Positions 7,700 to 17,328 of a stretch of 64,000 bases of DNA are shown in pieces. The notes under the pieces were generated by a model, which saw only the letters and a list, made by a program, of their open reading frames with translations, did not search any database and was not told where the DNA came from. Position numbers and translations under genes: made by a program. Source of the DNA: an uncultured Lachnospiraceae bacterium (lineage in GTDB: Bacteria; Bacillota; Clostridia; Lachnospirales; Lachnospiraceae); the NCBI GenBank assembly GCA_947177165.1, contig CAMWTP010000031.1, positions 1-64,000 on the forward strand, read 5' to 3'. Position 1 is the first letter of the stretch. Every line of letters begins with the position of its first letter.

Positions 7700-10141
7700 T
7701 CAAAAAATCAAAGTTTCCCACTCTGGAGCGATACCATAATCCATGCTGTATGCCCCTGGCGCCGATACCATATAAAGACCTGCTATCCTGTCACTGACAG
7801 GCTGTATCAGTCCGTCATAACTTTTTAACAGATTCTCCCGCACGTTAACTGTATATCTCTGCGCCTGCCGAATACAGGTTTTGATGGCGGACAAATCTGA
7901 CGTCCTCTGTATATCCTCTATGATTTCCACACCGTTCCCATATGGCACGATCACACCAAATGAATGGTCATCAATCACTCTGTACTCCTGTCCCGCAGTC
8001 TTGTACGCCGGATTCATTAAATTCTTCTTTTTTTCCACACCAAACCCTTTTGACAAAAGTTCTGTGATATTGGTATCTGTTTTCGCAATTGGAAAATTCA
8101 TTTTGTCTGATGCATACTCATATATCTTCTTATAATAAGCTTCCATCCACCGCGGCATCAGAAGGCTGTCTGCCCTGTCACTCTGATCATATTCATGTAT
8201 AATCCACTCTGTCACTCTCCTGCTCTGCTGCAGTTCCTCCATATTTCCAGTGTTTTCACCGTCCAGCATGATCAAATAGATGACACCGTATTCCAACTCG
8301 CCGTTCCGGTTGCACCGCCCCGCACTCTGCGCTAAACTGTCCAGACCTGTCATCGACCGGTAGACACACTCAAATGAGATATCCACGCCCGCCTCGATCA
8401 GATTCGTGCTGACCACAACAATATTCTCCTTTGAACTAAGCACTGTTTGTATTTCCTCAATCCTGTCGCTCCTGTGCTGGGCGCACAGATTTGTCGTGAG
8501 ATATCTCACATTGATATTCTGTGACTTTAAAATCTCATACAATTTTTTCACTGCAGATTTTGTATTCAAAACGACAAGAATGGAGCGGAACTTTCCTGCT
8601 TGTTCTGCTATTTCATCACCAAGACTTTCAAATGTATATTTCTGCCTTTGCCCAGGCAACGCTTTCGGCGTATGGATCTTTACCCGGTCAAATACGCGAA
8701 ACCATCTGTCTACATCACGAATCATATATTTAGGTTCGCTGTAACAAACAGGAAATTCTGTCTCCTCCAAAGCCGGCTGGGTCGCTGTACACAAAATGAT
8801 ATTTGTATTGCAGACAGTGTTTAAAAAATTAATCATGTAATTAAATGTATGCACACACTTTAGGGGCATCGACTGGACTTCATCGATAATCACAACGGAA
8901 TTGACAAGCCTGTGCATCCGGCGTATCGACTCGCTCTTATCCGAAAAAAGAGTATTCATAAACTGTACAAATGTCGTACAGATAAAAGGTTCTTCCCAAT
9001 TGATATCGTATCTTGACACTTGATCTGTCTGATAATCCTCACTCTCTTTATCTTCCTTTCTAACCACGGAAGAATGGTGTTCCAATATCCACTTTTCTTC
9101 GCCAATTGCATCGCGAAACACCTTCGCGTTCTGTTCCGTGATTGAGATGTAAGGTGAAACATAAATAATTCGCTCTGTCTCAATATGCTGCCTGCAGTAC
9201 TCCAACGCATACGCAAGCCCGCTCAATGTTTTTCCTCCACCAGTTGGCAGCGGCAGACAGAATATCCCTGCAGGGTGCTTGGCAAATTCCCTGCACTCCT
9301 TCTGCAGCGCATTTCTCGCATCCAATATTTCTTTTTCTTTATCTGACAATAGCGAAGTATTGACAGACTGTCGCTTCTTTTGCATATATTGGGTAAAGTT
9401 TTCTTCGGCTTTTCCAAAGATTTCTTTGCCGTTTTTATCAGCCTGTTTTGTGAATGTATCAACATGAGCCATAAAGTCTGAGGTAGCTTCCCAATCAGAA
9501 TCGATTAATATTGATAAAATCAGACGCTGCAGACATGAGAACAGAAAAAGCCAGCAGTTAGACATCGTTTCTTTCGCATTTTGAGTATTTTTAGACTGCT
9601 GTAAGGATTTCAGCCTTGTATATAATCCTTTGATTTTATCCTGTGTTCGGTGAAATTCTTCTGATGCACCTGCAAATATCTGATCGAGTTCTGTTTCATC
9701 CAGATAATCTTTTCCCGCATTGCTGCAAGCTTCATCATAATCCGCTATCTCGCCCACCTTTTTTGAAAAGAGATCTGTATGCCCGATATCCACACAGTCA
9801 AACAGTCCATGATGGGCAGCAACTGCATAGGAAATCAGTTCCGTCAAAATTTTTACATTGTTTGAATTGTCAGTATGGTACCTATCATATAGATACTTCG
9901 CCCCTGTAGATGCATGAGCGACCGTTCCCCGCATCTTTTGTCTGGTATTCTTATCAGCATGGATATAGTTATCAAACGCTTGTTTGTTTTTGCCCATATC
10001 ATGTAGTATTCCGCATACTGTCATAACCTGCGGCAATCCGCACCGCTTTCCTTTTTCAGCACAAAGATAGGCAGTTTTTTTCGTATGTTCCGCTACAGAT
10101 TCCTCTCTGTCAAGTCCGTCAGCTGATATATGTGCTGTCAA
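7700..10141 (-). CDS. cas3: Cas3 HD nuclease-helicase (type I-C)
   Basis: Cas3 is recruited by Cascade to unwind and degrade target DNA. The product has about 813 residues with both domains fused. The N-terminal HD nuclease shows EHTKKTAYLC and GILHDMGK (His-Asp near residue 50). The superfamily 2 helicase shows Walker A LPTGGGKTLSG, the DEAH-type box VVIIDEVQSMP, STNLIEAGVDISF, and motif VI QSAGRCNRNGE. The start is uncertain. A GTG at 10150 sits one base from AAAGGAG, too close. The TTG at 10141, about 10 nt from it, fits better and gives MTAHISADG. It is the first gene of the operon, 28 nt behind the -10 of a near-consensus promoter. Confidence 0.95.
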   Translation of the reverse strand: MTAHISADGLDREESVAEHTKKTAYLCAEKGKRCGLPQVMTVCGILHDMGKNKQAFDNYIHADKNTRQKMRGTVAHASTGAKYLYDRYHTDNSNNVKILTELISYAVAAHHGLFDCVDIGHTDLFSKKVGEIADYDEACSNAGKDYLDETELDQIFAGASEEFHRTQDKIKGLYTRLKSLQQSKNTQNAKETMSNCWLFLFSCLQRLILSILIDSDWEATSDFMAHVDTFTKQADKNGKEIFGKAEENFTQYMQKKRQSVNTSLLSDKEKEILDARNALQKECREFAKHPAGIFCLPLPTGGGKTLSGLAYALEYCRQHIETERIIYVSPYISITEQNAKVFRDAIGEEKWILEHHSSVVRKEDKESEDYQTDQVSRYDINWEEPFICTTFVQFMNTLFSDKSESIRRMHRLVNSVVIIDEVQSMPLKCVHTFNYMINFLNTVCNTNIILCTATQPALEETEFPVCYSEPKYMIRDVDRWFRVFDRVKIHTPKALPGQRQKYTFESLGDEIAEQAGKFRSILVVLNTKSAVKKLYEILKSQNINVRYLTTNLCAQHRSDRIEEIQTVLSSKENIVVVSTNLIEAGVDISFECVYRSMTGLDSLAQSAGRCNRNGELEYGVIYLIMLDGENTGNMEELQQSRRVTEWIIHEYDQSDRADSLLMPRWMEAYYKKIYEYASDKMNFPIAKTDTNITELLSKGFGVEKKKNLMNPAYKTAGQEYRVIDDHSFGVIVPYGNGVEIIEDIQRTSDLSAIKTCIRQAQRYTVNVRENLLKSYDGLIQPVSDRIAGLYMVSAPGAYSMDYGIAPEWETLIF

Positions 10142-10168
10142 ATTGATCACGCTCCTTTCTATATTTCA

Positions 10169-10197
10169 ATAATAGCAGAGCCTTTATAAAATGTCAA
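10169..10197 (-). promoter_or_regulatory. cas operon promoter
   Basis: On the minus strand TTGACA (10192-10197), 17 nt, then TATTAT (10169-10174) match the vegetative sigma consensus in 11 of 12 positions. The site lies just upstream of cas3 and suggests strong basal expression of the cas operon. Confidence 0.85.
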
Positions 10198-10612
10198 CCA
10201 GAATTTGGTCCGATGTTATATATAAGCTTATCGATTTATAATTGTAAATAATTAAATGTCCAAAAATGTGTTTGCATTCAATCATCCTCACAATTTGTGG
10301 CAAACAAACAAAAATAAAAATCGGTCATATCCATACACTTTTATCTATAATCACTAATATCTTTTTATTAAAAAAACTTCAGGGAAAACACGCTCTAGCC
10401 AAAAACAATTGCTTCAACTACACTTTTACAGCAAATTTATTCATTCTTGACGAATAGAAATTTTGTATTTACAATAAAATATAATGTCAGACCAATAATA
10501 TACAATGTTTATTGTTATCATTATGGTGTCTGTGGATTGAAATGATGTAATATACAAGCAAGGGGTTGTAATATCTAAAAGCAACTCCCTTTCTTTTTGT
10601 AAAATTATACTA
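10198..10612. other. AT-rich gap upstream of the cas promoter
   Basis: No gene was recognised. The stretch is very AT-rich, has no open frame with a credible ribosome binding site, and contains no CRISPR repeat. It separates the cas operon from the decayed ATPase gene. Confidence 0.6.
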
Positions 10613-11645
10613 TTATATACCCGTTTCGTTCGATTTCCTGGCAAGATTATACACATATCCCAAGGAGTCCTTGGACAAGAGCAGTTCATTAAATTTATCC
10701 ATCAGTTCCTTATTCGGAATCGATACTGCGCCATCTTCGTACGTCAGGAGACCGTATACCACCATCGCTGAATAAATCTGATCCCTGGAATTTATTTCCA
10801 TGGAGGCCGCTGCAAACTGCCCTATGGCAGCCGTAACCCGTTCTCCAGACACCATGAGAACCAGATCGTCCCTTACCGCTTCAACATTGTTCCTGATGTA
10901 GTAAAACAACTCATCATACGGTCCCGAACTGGTCCAATAATTTCTAAGCTGATTATCCGTCAGCGCCAGAACAATGGAGCGCGGAATGTCCTATTCCACA
11001 AACATATTTAATTCTGAACCACTGGAATATTTTGCAATGGGAAGAACGCCCGTCATATATGCGAACTCTACATAAGGCTGGTCTTTCAGCAAATTTTTTA
11101 AAAATAACAGATACTCCTGTTGATTCCCCCGGAAACAAAGGGCATGTGAAAGACTGCGTCCCACTCATCCAATACAAACAAAAATTTCTCTTCCGTCCGT
11201 TCATAAATTTTCTGCAAAACATCCCATACCGCTTCTGTCCTGCTGATGCCCAAATCAGGATATGCGGCTATTAAATCCTCCATAATTCCATCCTGAATAC
11301 GGGCTGCATATCTTTCATAATCCCTACAGTCTTTCGGCATCCTGCTGAGGTCAATATATATCACTTCATGATGATGCAAATGTACTTTATAATCTTTGTT
11401 CCCGGATATTGCCAGCTTCTCAAATATCCCATCCTTTTCACCCGCTTTCCCGAAAAACGCCCCACCATGTCTGCCATGACTGTTTTCCCAAAACGACGGG
11501 GTCTTGTGATGCAGCAATAACGGTTTCTCTTGCCAAAATATGGTATTAATTCCTTTAGAAGCAACGTTTTGTCAACAAAATAAGTATCCCGCAGAACTTC
11601 CTTGTAACCCTCATATGGCACGCTGCTGTTTAAAAACATTCCCAT
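10613..11645 (-). pseudogene. Decayed AAA-ATPase-like / PD-(D/E)XK family gene
   Basis: Three consecutive frames together spell a protein of the AAA-ATPase-like (PF09820-type) family common in Clostridia and Bacteroidetes. Frame 1 from ATG 11645 (after GGAGGGG) has VPYEGYKEVLRDTYFVDKT and the P-loop ITRPRRFGKTVMADM. After a frameshift near 11455, frame 2 has the Walker B-like LFVLDEWDAVF. After a second shift near 11130-11200, frame 3 resumes and continues from about 10909 with YYIRNNVEAVRDDLVLMV to a stop at 10613. The usual C-terminal nuclease domain is missing. At least two frameshifts and the truncation make it non-functional. Family members have no settled role; many sit in accessory regions. 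Confidence 0.85.
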
Positions 11646-11786
11646 TGCCCGCCCCTCCTTTCCTCCTATTCTAACAGATGTAATAAAGAATGCAAGCAAT
11701 TGAACCTTTCCCAAACCTCCGCTATCCTGCTTATGAACGAAATCAGCACACCCTTCAGAAATCGCGCCGTATCCTCAAAAAAATGC

Positions 11787-11815
11787 TTTTCAACTTGTCA
11801 TCTTTATGATAGAAT
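11787..11815 (+). promoter_or_regulatory. Likely promoter of the amino-acid ABC operon
   Basis: TTTTCA (11787-11792), 17 nt, then TAGAAT (11810-11815) is a moderate match to the vegetative consensus, about 130 nt ahead of the permease start. No riboswitch fold was recognised in the leader. Confidence 0.5.
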
Positions 11816-11943
11816 GGGCGTTAGTGCGGTATATGTCCGCGCGTTTGCAGCTCAGTGCTCCCTCTGGCCAGAAATTGGATTTGTGGAACAAATGGAATAC
11901 TGGGATTGACGGCTCCACAAACAGGTGAAAGGATAACAAACAG

Positions 11944-12642
11944 ATGACTGCGTTTCAGGAATGGTTCTCTAATTTTTCCAATTTATTTTACAAGTGTTTT
12001 ATCCGGGATGACCGATACAAGCTTCTGCTCGACGGTATCGGCGTGACGATCAAGGTCTCGCTTCTTGCCGTCTTAATCGGTATTCTGATCGGAATGCTGA
12101 TTGCGCTGTGCAATCTCTCCAGGAGAAAACTGATTAAATTTTTCGGAAGTGTCTATACGGATGTGATACGCGGAACGCCGTCCGTCACACAGCTGATGAT
12201 TATATATTTTGTCATTTTTGCTACTGTGAATCTGGACAAGTGGATTATCGCGGCGATTGCCTTTGGAATCAATTCCGGTGCCTATGTGTCAGAGATTATC
12301 AGGGCCGGTATTCTGTCGGTTGATCACGGGCAGACGGAGGCAGGCAGATCCCTGGGCTTGAACGCTTTTCAGACCATGACAAGGATTGTGATCCCGCAGG
12401 CGGTCAAAAATATTTTTCCCGCGCTCTGCAATGAGTTTATCGTTCTGATCAAGGAGACGGCTATCGTCGGTTATGTGGGACTGATGGATATCCAGAAGGC
12501 GGGTGATTTTATCAAGAGTGCCACGTTTAACGCGTTTATGCCGCTGTTTGGAACAGCAGTTATCTACTATGTCCTGATCAAGATACTGACGCTGCTGCTC
12601 CACAGGATTGAAGTGATACTGCGCAAATCGGATATCCGGTAG
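11944..12642 (+). CDS. Amino-acid ABC transporter permease (HisM/GlnP family)
   Basis: This is the membrane subunit of a polar amino-acid importer. It has 232 residues with about five hydrophobic segments, the first near residues 30-55 ([19 protein letters not shown]). The cytoplasmic EAA loop that docks the ATPase is clear: [21 protein letters not shown] near residues 135-155. The start has AAAGGA about 10 nt upstream. It heads a permease-ATPase-binding protein operon, with 14 nt to the ATPase gene. Substrate cannot be read from the sequence; glutamine, histidine, cystine or another polar amino acid are possible. Confidence 0.93.
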   Translation: MTAFQEWFSNFSNLFYKCFIRDDRYKLLLDGIGVTIKVSLLAVLIGILIGMLIALCNLSRRKLIKFFGSVYTDVIRGTPSVTQLMIIYFVIFATVNLDKWIIAAIAFGINSGAYVSEIIRAGILSVDHGQTEAGRSLGLNAFQTMTRIVIPQAVKNIFPALCNEFIVLIKETAIVGYVGLMDIQKAGDFIKSATFNAFMPLFGTAVIYYVLIKILTLLLHRIEVILRKSDIR

Positions 12643-12656
12643 GAAGGAATTCTTGT

Positions 12657-13379
12657 ATGATAAAGGTAAAAAACTTACATAAACAATTTGGTAAATTAAA
12701 CGTTTTAAACGGCATCGACGAACATATTTCCCCTGGGGAAGTCGTCGTCGTGATCGGCCCCTCCGGTTCTGGAAAAAGTACTTTTTTGAGATGCCTGAAT
12801 CTGCTTGAGGACGTGACGGAGGGCGAAATCTATGTGGATGACCAGCTGATCAACACCCCCAAAGTCGACATCAACAAAGTGCGCCAGAAGATGGGCATGG
12901 TGTTCCAGCAGTTTAACCTGTTCCCGCACCTGACCATCATGGACAATATCACCTTAGCGCCGGTTCTGTTAAAAAAGATGACAAAAGACCAGGCTGTCAA
13001 AAAGGGGAATGAGCTCTTAAAACGTGTCAATCTCGCTGACAAGGCACAGGCTTACCCGGCGCAGTTATCCGGCGGACAGAAACAGCGTGTCGCCATCGCG
13101 AGAGCGCTTGCCATGAATCCTGAGATTATGCTGTTTGACGAGCCAACCTCCGCGCTTGACCCGGAGATGGTCGGTGAGGTTCTCGATGTCATGAAAGATC
13201 TCGCCAGATCCGGCATGACGATGGTGATTGTCACCCATGAGATGGGCTTTGCACGGGAGGTTGCATCGAGGGTTCTTTTCGTTGACCAGGGTGTGATCAT
13301 GGAAAGCGGTACGCCGGAGGAGGTATTCAACAATCCGAAAAACGAGCGGACAAAGCTTTTTCTGAGCAAGGTTCTATAG
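12657..13379 (+). CDS. Amino-acid ABC transporter ATP-binding protein (GlnQ/HisP type)
   Basis: This is the nucleotide-binding subunit that powers the importer. It has 240 residues with every ABC motif intact: Walker [10 protein letters not shown] (about 32-40), Q-loop [10 protein letters not shown], signature [15 protein letters not shown], Walker [14 protein letters not shown] and the switch His in VTHEMGFA. The [11 protein letters not shown] and [12 protein letters not shown] segments are typical of the polar amino-acid subfamily. It lies between the permease and the binding-protein genes with a GGAAGGAA ribosome site. Confidence 0.96.
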   Translation: MIKVKNLHKQFGKLNVLNGIDEHISPGEVVVVIGPSGSGKSTFLRCLNLLEDVTEGEIYVDDQLINTPKVDINKVRQKMGMVFQQFNLFPHLTIMDNITLAPVLLKKMTKDQAVKKGNELLKRVNLADKAQAYPAQLSGGQKQRVAIARALAMNPEIMLFDEPTSALDPEMVGEVLDVMKDLARSGMTMVIVTHEMGFAREVASRVLFVDQGVIMESGTPEEVFNNPKNERTKLFLSKVL

Positions 13380-13473
13380 AGCGTGTTTAAGATGCTTTAG
13401 CGCCTAATGATATTACGCCTTAAGGCTTAATATATACTCATTCATAGTAATTGTAATAAGGAGGAGAAACATT

Positions 13474-14358
13474 ATGAAAAAAGCAACAAAGACAGCAGCG
13501 CTCATGCTTGTCCTGGCGATGATGACAACTGCCCTGACAGCATGCGGAAACAGTGCGGACACATCAGGCAGCACTGCAGTGGACACAACAGTCTCTACCG
13601 CACAGACACAGGAGAGCACCGCGGCGGACGCAGGTCAGGCAGAAGCTGGCACGCAGGAGGCAGCTCCCGAGGCAGGCGGCACACTCACATTCGGCACAAA
13701 TGCAGAATTTCCGCCGTTTGAGTTCGTGACAAGCAATGGCGTAATCGACCAGTATGACGGTATTGATATGGCGATCGCCAAGCAGATTGCAGAGAAGAAC
13801 GGTATGACAGCAGCGATTGAAAATATGGAATTTGACTCTCTGCTGGTGGCATTGCAAAATGGTCAGATTGACGCGGCTATCGCAGGCATGACCGTGACAG
13901 AGGAGAGAAAGGAAGAAGCTGATTTCTCCATACCATACTACACAGCTACACAGGTTATGATTGTGAGAGAGGATTCCGACATCACTTCCGCTGCCGATCT
14001 GGCAGACAAGAAAATCTGTGTCATTCAGGGCTATACTGGTGAGATCTGTGTGAAGGACATGGGTTATCCATATGAAGCATTCAAAAAGGGTACAGATGCC
14101 ATAATGGAGCTGGTGAATGGAAAGTGCGACGTTGTCGTGCTTGACTCCGCGACATCTCAGAAATATGTGAATGACAATGAAGGTCTTAAGATTGTGGAAG
14201 ACCCTTCTGCTTTTGAGTCAGAAGAGTATGCTATTGCCGTGAAAAAAGGCAATACAGAGCTTCTCGACAAAATCAACACAGCCATTGATGCCATGCTCAC
14301 TGACGGCACAGTCGCAGAATTGGGCGCACAGTATACAGAGGAACTTTCGGCAGAATAA
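13474..14358 (+). CDS. Amino-acid ABC transporter substrate-binding lipoprotein
   Basis: This extracytoplasmic receptor of the importer has 294 residues. A signal peptide ends in the lipobox LTAC (Cys near residue 24). A Ser/Thr/Ala-rich linker follows to about residue 65, then the PBPb (bacterial periplasmic binding protein family 3) fold beginning LTFGTNAEFPPFEFV with GIDMAIAKQIA and GQIDAAIAGMTVTEERK. It has its own strong site AAGGAGGAG. The 94-nt gap after the ATPase gene contains a palindrome (13411-13432, centred on GCCTTAAGGC) that could be a processing point allowing extra receptor synthesis. Confidence 0.94.
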   Translation: MKKATKTAALMLVLAMMTTALTACGNSADTSGSTAVDTTVSTAQTQESTAADAGQAEAGTQEAAPEAGGTLTFGTNAEFPPFEFVTSNGVIDQYDGIDMAIAKQIAEKNGMTAAIENMEFDSLLVALQNGQIDAAIAGMTVTEERKEEADFSIPYYTATQVMIVREDSDITSAADLADKKICVIQGYTGEICVKDMGYPYEAFKKGTDAIMELVNGKCDVVVLDSATSQKYVNDNEGLKIVEDPSAFESEEYAIAVKKGNTELLDKINTAIDAMLTDGTVAELGAQYTEELSAE

Positions 14359-14418
14359 CCGAGCGCCGGCACACCCGGTTTCATGCTTTTATGCCAATGT
14401 ACTTTGGCATACATATAG

Positions 14419-14454
14419 CAGAGGGATATGACTTGATTGAGTCGTATCCCTCTG
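14419..14454. terminator. Hairpin between convergent genes
   Basis: CAGAGGGATATGAC (14419-14432) pairs with GTCGTATCCCTCTG (14441-14454) through one G-T wobble. It lies between the binding-protein gene and the convergent anti-sigma gene. A U-run is lacking, so intrinsic termination is only probable. Confidence 0.55.
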
Positions 14455-14508
14455 TTAATGAAGTTCATGCAATCTGCAGACGCCAATATTTCACATGTCC
14501 TATTTATC

Positions 14509-15444
14509 CTATTTGCGAATCCCTTCCAACACCTCCGCCGGTATCTCAAACTCCACAGTCCCCATATACATCGGTGCCACATCGCCCTCATTGAATCCGA
14601 TGACCACGTTGTCTTTTTCATTCAGATAGAAAGAAGTTTCGTCTGTAATCGCCTTAAAATTCCACTCCTCAATCTCGTCATTTAACCAATAGTACACGTT
14701 CTCGTCAGCGTCCATCTGCTCCTGCATCTGCTGCTTGATATTCTCGCTAATCGGCGTGATATAATCTGCCCCTTCTTTGAAAATGTCCTTTAACTGCAGT
14801 CTCTCCCCAGTATTCAAATCAATCGTATAGTAATAATTCCACTGATACCCGCTGCCTGCGCCCTGATAGCAGATCAGTTTCAGGGTAAAATAATCGGGCG
14901 TTGTCGCGAGCACCTCGCTTGTCACCACAACATCCTGATATCCCATCTCTTCGTCCAGATTCCGCTCAAACTCTGCAATCAGATTATCCGTGATTGACTG
15001 GATTTCCGCGTTGATCTCCGCCGTTGTGCGGTCTATATTTTCCTGTAATGCGCTGTCCTCAATCTGCTCCTCCGGTTTCATCTCAGGAACCTCAATGTCT
15101 GCCATGTTGCGCTCGCCCTCATACTCATAATCGCGGAATGTGACCACCTTCACAAGCTGGCCGAGAATCGGTATCTGCTCCATCGCGTGTGCGATTGTGC
15201 CCGATGTGTTGGGCAATATGATAAAGACTCCAACCACCACAGCGGCTGCAGCTGCGGCAAATTTTATTACACCTGTCTGTTTTTCTTTGTTTTGATTCAT
15301 TTTCTTTGCCTCCCTTACTTTTTGATGCAATTGTTCTACCTGTTCTTCTGTCATCTGCTGTTTTTCATACTCAGACCGCAGTGCCTGCAGTTCTTTCTCC
15401 AGCAGCGAATTTGTTCTTTCCGTCCCATACATTTTATTTGCCAT
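14509..15444 (-). CDS. RsiV-like anti-sigma factor (DUF3298/DUF4179)
   Basis: This membrane-anchored anti-sigma factor probably holds the adjacent ECF sigma factor inactive until proteolysis. In Bacillus, RsiV senses lysozyme. The product has 311 residues. A cytoplasmic part with coiled helices is followed by a transmembrane segment near residues 60-80 (FAAAAAAVVVGVFIILP). The extracellular part contains IAHAMEQIPILGQLVKV (DUF4179-like) and a C-terminal DUF3298 domain (YTIDLNTGERLQLKDIF ... NVVIGFNEGDVAP). Start ATG 15444 follows GGGAGG; upstream in-frame codons lack a site. It lies 57 nt after the sigma gene and is presumably cotranscribed. Confidence 0.9.
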   Translation of the reverse strand: MANKMYGTERTNSLLEKELQALRSEYEKQQMTEEQVEQLHQKVREAKKMNQNKEKQTGVIKFAAAAAAVVVGVFIILPNTSGTIAHAMEQIPILGQLVKVVTFRDYEYEGERNMADIEVPEMKPEEQIEDSALQENIDRTTAEINAEIQSITDNLIAEFERNLDEEMGYQDVVVTSEVLATTPDYFTLKLICYQGAGSGYQWNYYYTIDLNTGERLQLKDIFKEGADYITPISENIKQQMQEQMDADENVYYWLNDEIEEWNFKAITDETSFYLNEKDNVVIGFNEGDVAPMYMGTVEFEIPAEVLEGIRK

Positions 15445-15501
15445 GATCAATCCTCCCTGCTGCCTGACAGCCCGCATACCCAGGCGTCGGCACAAAATTC
15501 C

Positions 15502-16023
15502 CTACGCATCGTCTCCAAGAACACTGCGGAGCTTCTTCATGCTGCGGTACAGCCTGCTCTTGACTGTACTGACATTTTCCTCCAGAATGTCCGCAATCTC
15601 CTCCAGCTTCCTGTCCTCAAAAAAACGCAGTATCACGACAGCCTTATCCTGTTCCGGCAGGGAATCAAGCGCCCTTCCGAGGTCAATCCTGTCACAGTTG
15701 TCTTCCGTGTAGGACAATTCCGCCCCCGTTTCACTCTGCATCGCTTCATAGGAATAATTCCGGGGCTGTTTCAGATGCCGGAAGCACTCATTGAGCATAA
15801 TGCGGTACACCCATGTCTCGGCGTAGGCGGGATTTTTCAGTGTATGGCTTCCCCGCAGAGCCTTGTACGCCCCGTTCTGTACGATGTCAAAGGCATCTGT
15901 CTCGTTGTGCACGTAGCTGTAAGCCAGACGATAATATTGGTTATACTTTTCCAGAATAATCTGTTCAATTAAGTCTTTATTGCTATCTTTCTTCTCTCCC
16001 TTTTTATAGGAAAAAATATGCAC
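15502..16023 (-). CDS. ECF RNA polymerase sigma factor, SigV-like
   Basis: This alternative sigma factor has 173 residues from GTG 16023. Region 2 covers about residues 15-90, with YYRLAYSYVHNETDAFDIVQNGAYKA and TWVYRIMLNECFRHL. Region 4 covers about 115-170, with LDSLPEQDKAVVILRFFEDRKLEEIADIL and VSTVKSRLYR. GAGGAGG lies 8 nt before this GTG and overlaps an earlier in-frame GTG at 16032, which makes the earlier one unlikely. A plausible self-recognised promoter lies upstream. Pairing with the RsiV-like gene suggests a cell-envelope or lysozyme stress response. Confidence 0.92.
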   Translation of the reverse strand: MHIFSYKKGEKKDSNKDLIEQIILEKYNQYYRLAYSYVHNETDAFDIVQNGAYKALRGSHTLKNPAYAETWVYRIMLNECFRHLKQPRNYSYEAMQSETGAELSYTEDNCDRIDLGRALDSLPEQDKAVVILRFFEDRKLEEIADILEENVSTVKSRLYRSMKKLRSVLGDDA

Positions 16024-16057
16024 TTTTTTCACCTCCTCGACGCTTTATAAAATATTA

Positions 16058-16084
16058 GACATCTCATCTGCCGCAATAGTTTCA
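16058..16084 (-). promoter_or_regulatory. Candidate ECF-type autoregulatory promoter
   Basis: On the minus strand TGAAAC (16079-16084), 17 nt, then TGTC (16058-16061) resemble the ECF consensus TGAAAC-N16/17-CGTC. It is placed about 35 nt ahead of the sigma gene, as expected for autoregulation. Confidence 0.6.
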
Positions 16085-16201
16085 TGAAAAATAATTTTTT
16101 TAATTTTTATATTCCTGCACACAAAATAAGGCTCAACATCTGTTGAGCCTATTCATAGTATTCTATTATAATAGCAAAAATAATCATACGATATTTTGTC
16201 C

Positions 16202-16715
16202 CTACACAATCTCCTCGATATAAAACTCGTCCATCGCGCACCGCCCGCTTGTATACACCAGCAGGAGAAACTCGCTGTAGTAGCCCATTCCCGCCTCCCG
16301 CAGTATCATTCCGATATTCTGGCGGTCAGGCGGCACGACCCGCTCTTTTACAAAACGCCGCGCCCACTTATCCTCGATTTCCCGGATTCCCTTTCGCGCA
16401 AGAGCTCCCGGAATCGCTGGCAAATCGTCTGGATTGACTGATGCCGGAATCGAGATATGGTACGCATCCTGATCTTCATCGTAGAAAAGACATGCATACT
16501 CGTTTGTCGCGGAAACAACATTATCGTCCTTAATCAAAAATTTTCTCAATATTATCCCTTCTTTCCCGAATCATTTTTCCGGCACAATCCCAATATTGGT
16601 GTGGGACTGCGCTGGCTGAGGACCGCTTTACGTTCTCCAACCCTTGAAAAAGTACATTGTCACCGAAATCTACTGTCCTCACAAAATCTATCATTTCCTC
16701 CGGAACCTGTTTCAA
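16202..16715 (-). pseudogene. Frameshifted hypothetical gene
   Basis: Two overlapping frames appear to be pieces of one gene. The upstream part encodes LKQVPEEMIDFVRTVDFGDN ... HQYWDCAGKMIRERR and ends at 16530. The downstream part, one frame over, begins with a TTG at 16549 and encodes RKFLIKDDNVVSATNEY ... CAMDEFYIEEIV. The junction lies in an A- and T-rich run near 16535-16560. Neither piece has a clear ribosome binding site at its own start, and a stop lies shortly upstream of the first piece. The product is not recognised. A sequencing error could mimic the shift. Confidence 0.55.
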
Positions 16716-16793
16716 ATTCTCTGCCAGGGACAGAATCTTGTCAATACGATTATACTACATATCCCCCCAAACCTCAACATTTCGATTTTTCTC

Positions 16794-16844
16794 TTGACAC
16801 GCACTGTCTACTGTTGTAAACTATAATTGTCTACAGAAGTAGTC
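16794..16844 (+). promoter_or_regulatory. blaI promoter with two BlaI-type operators
   Basis: TTGACA (16794-16799), 17 nt, then TAAACT (16817-16822) forms the promoter. Two imperfect dyads of the same design, GTCTAC-N4-GTAAAC (16806-16821) and GTCTAC-N4-GTAGTC (16829-16844), overlap the spacer, the -10 and the start point, 23 bp apart. BlaI/MecI operators are TACA/TGTA-type dyads in this position, so autorepression is likely. Confidence 0.8.
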
Positions 16845-16903
16845 AACTTGAGACGTCTTAACAGATCATTTGAACGATTGAATTCACAGATTGGAGGATT
16901 CCT

Positions 16904-17290
16904 ATGGAACAAAAAATTACGGTATCAGACGCAGAGCTGGAGATACTGGAGGTCCTGTGGGCAGCAAAAACCGCCCTGAATGCAGGCGAAATCCGCAGTG
17001 CCTTAAACGATCACAAAAGCTGGGAGCGCACGACTGTCCTGACACTGATTCAAAGACTTGTGAAAAAGGGAGCCGTCACGCAGGAAAAACGTGCGCAGAA
17101 TAACCGTGAAGTCTACTATTACACCCCCTGCATTGCGCGCGAAGAGTATGTCCGCACAGAGACCAGAAATTTTATCGAGAAATTTTTTAAGGGAAGTTCC
17201 AAAAATCTTGCCGCTGCCCTGGTTGACAGCGATGCGCTGACCAGGAAGGATATCGAGGAACTTCGCGACTATTTTAACCAGAACCTTTGA
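16904..17290 (+). CDS. BlaI/MecI family repressor
   Basis: This winged-helix repressor has 128 residues. The DNA-binding part is VSDAELEILEVLW ... SWERTTVLTLIQRLVKKGAV, with recognition helix RTTVLTLIQRL. The C-terminal half dimerises (REEYVRTETRNFIEKFF). The family is released from DNA when its M56 partner activates proteolysis. It starts 8 nt after GGAGG, downstream of a promoter with two dyads that fit its own operators. The M56 gene follows about 40 nt later. No beta-lactamase gene lies nearby, so the regulon is unknown. Confidence 0.94.
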   Translation: MEQKITVSDAELEILEVLWAAKTALNAGEIRSALNDHKSWERTTVLTLIQRLVKKGAVTQEKRAQNNREVYYYTPCIAREEYVRTETRNFIEKFFKGSSKNLAAALVDSDALTRKDIEELRDYFNQNL

Positions 17291-17328
17291 TCACCATTTT
17301 CATCCTATTTTCGAATGGAGGGATTATC

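Noticed and set aside
10266-10457. 63-codon frame in the gap upstream of the cas promoter
   Set aside because: Very AT-rich, no ribosome site and no recognisable composition.
15187-15972. 261-codon plus-strand frame
   Set aside because: Antisense to the sigma/anti-sigma pair; no promoter or ribosome site.
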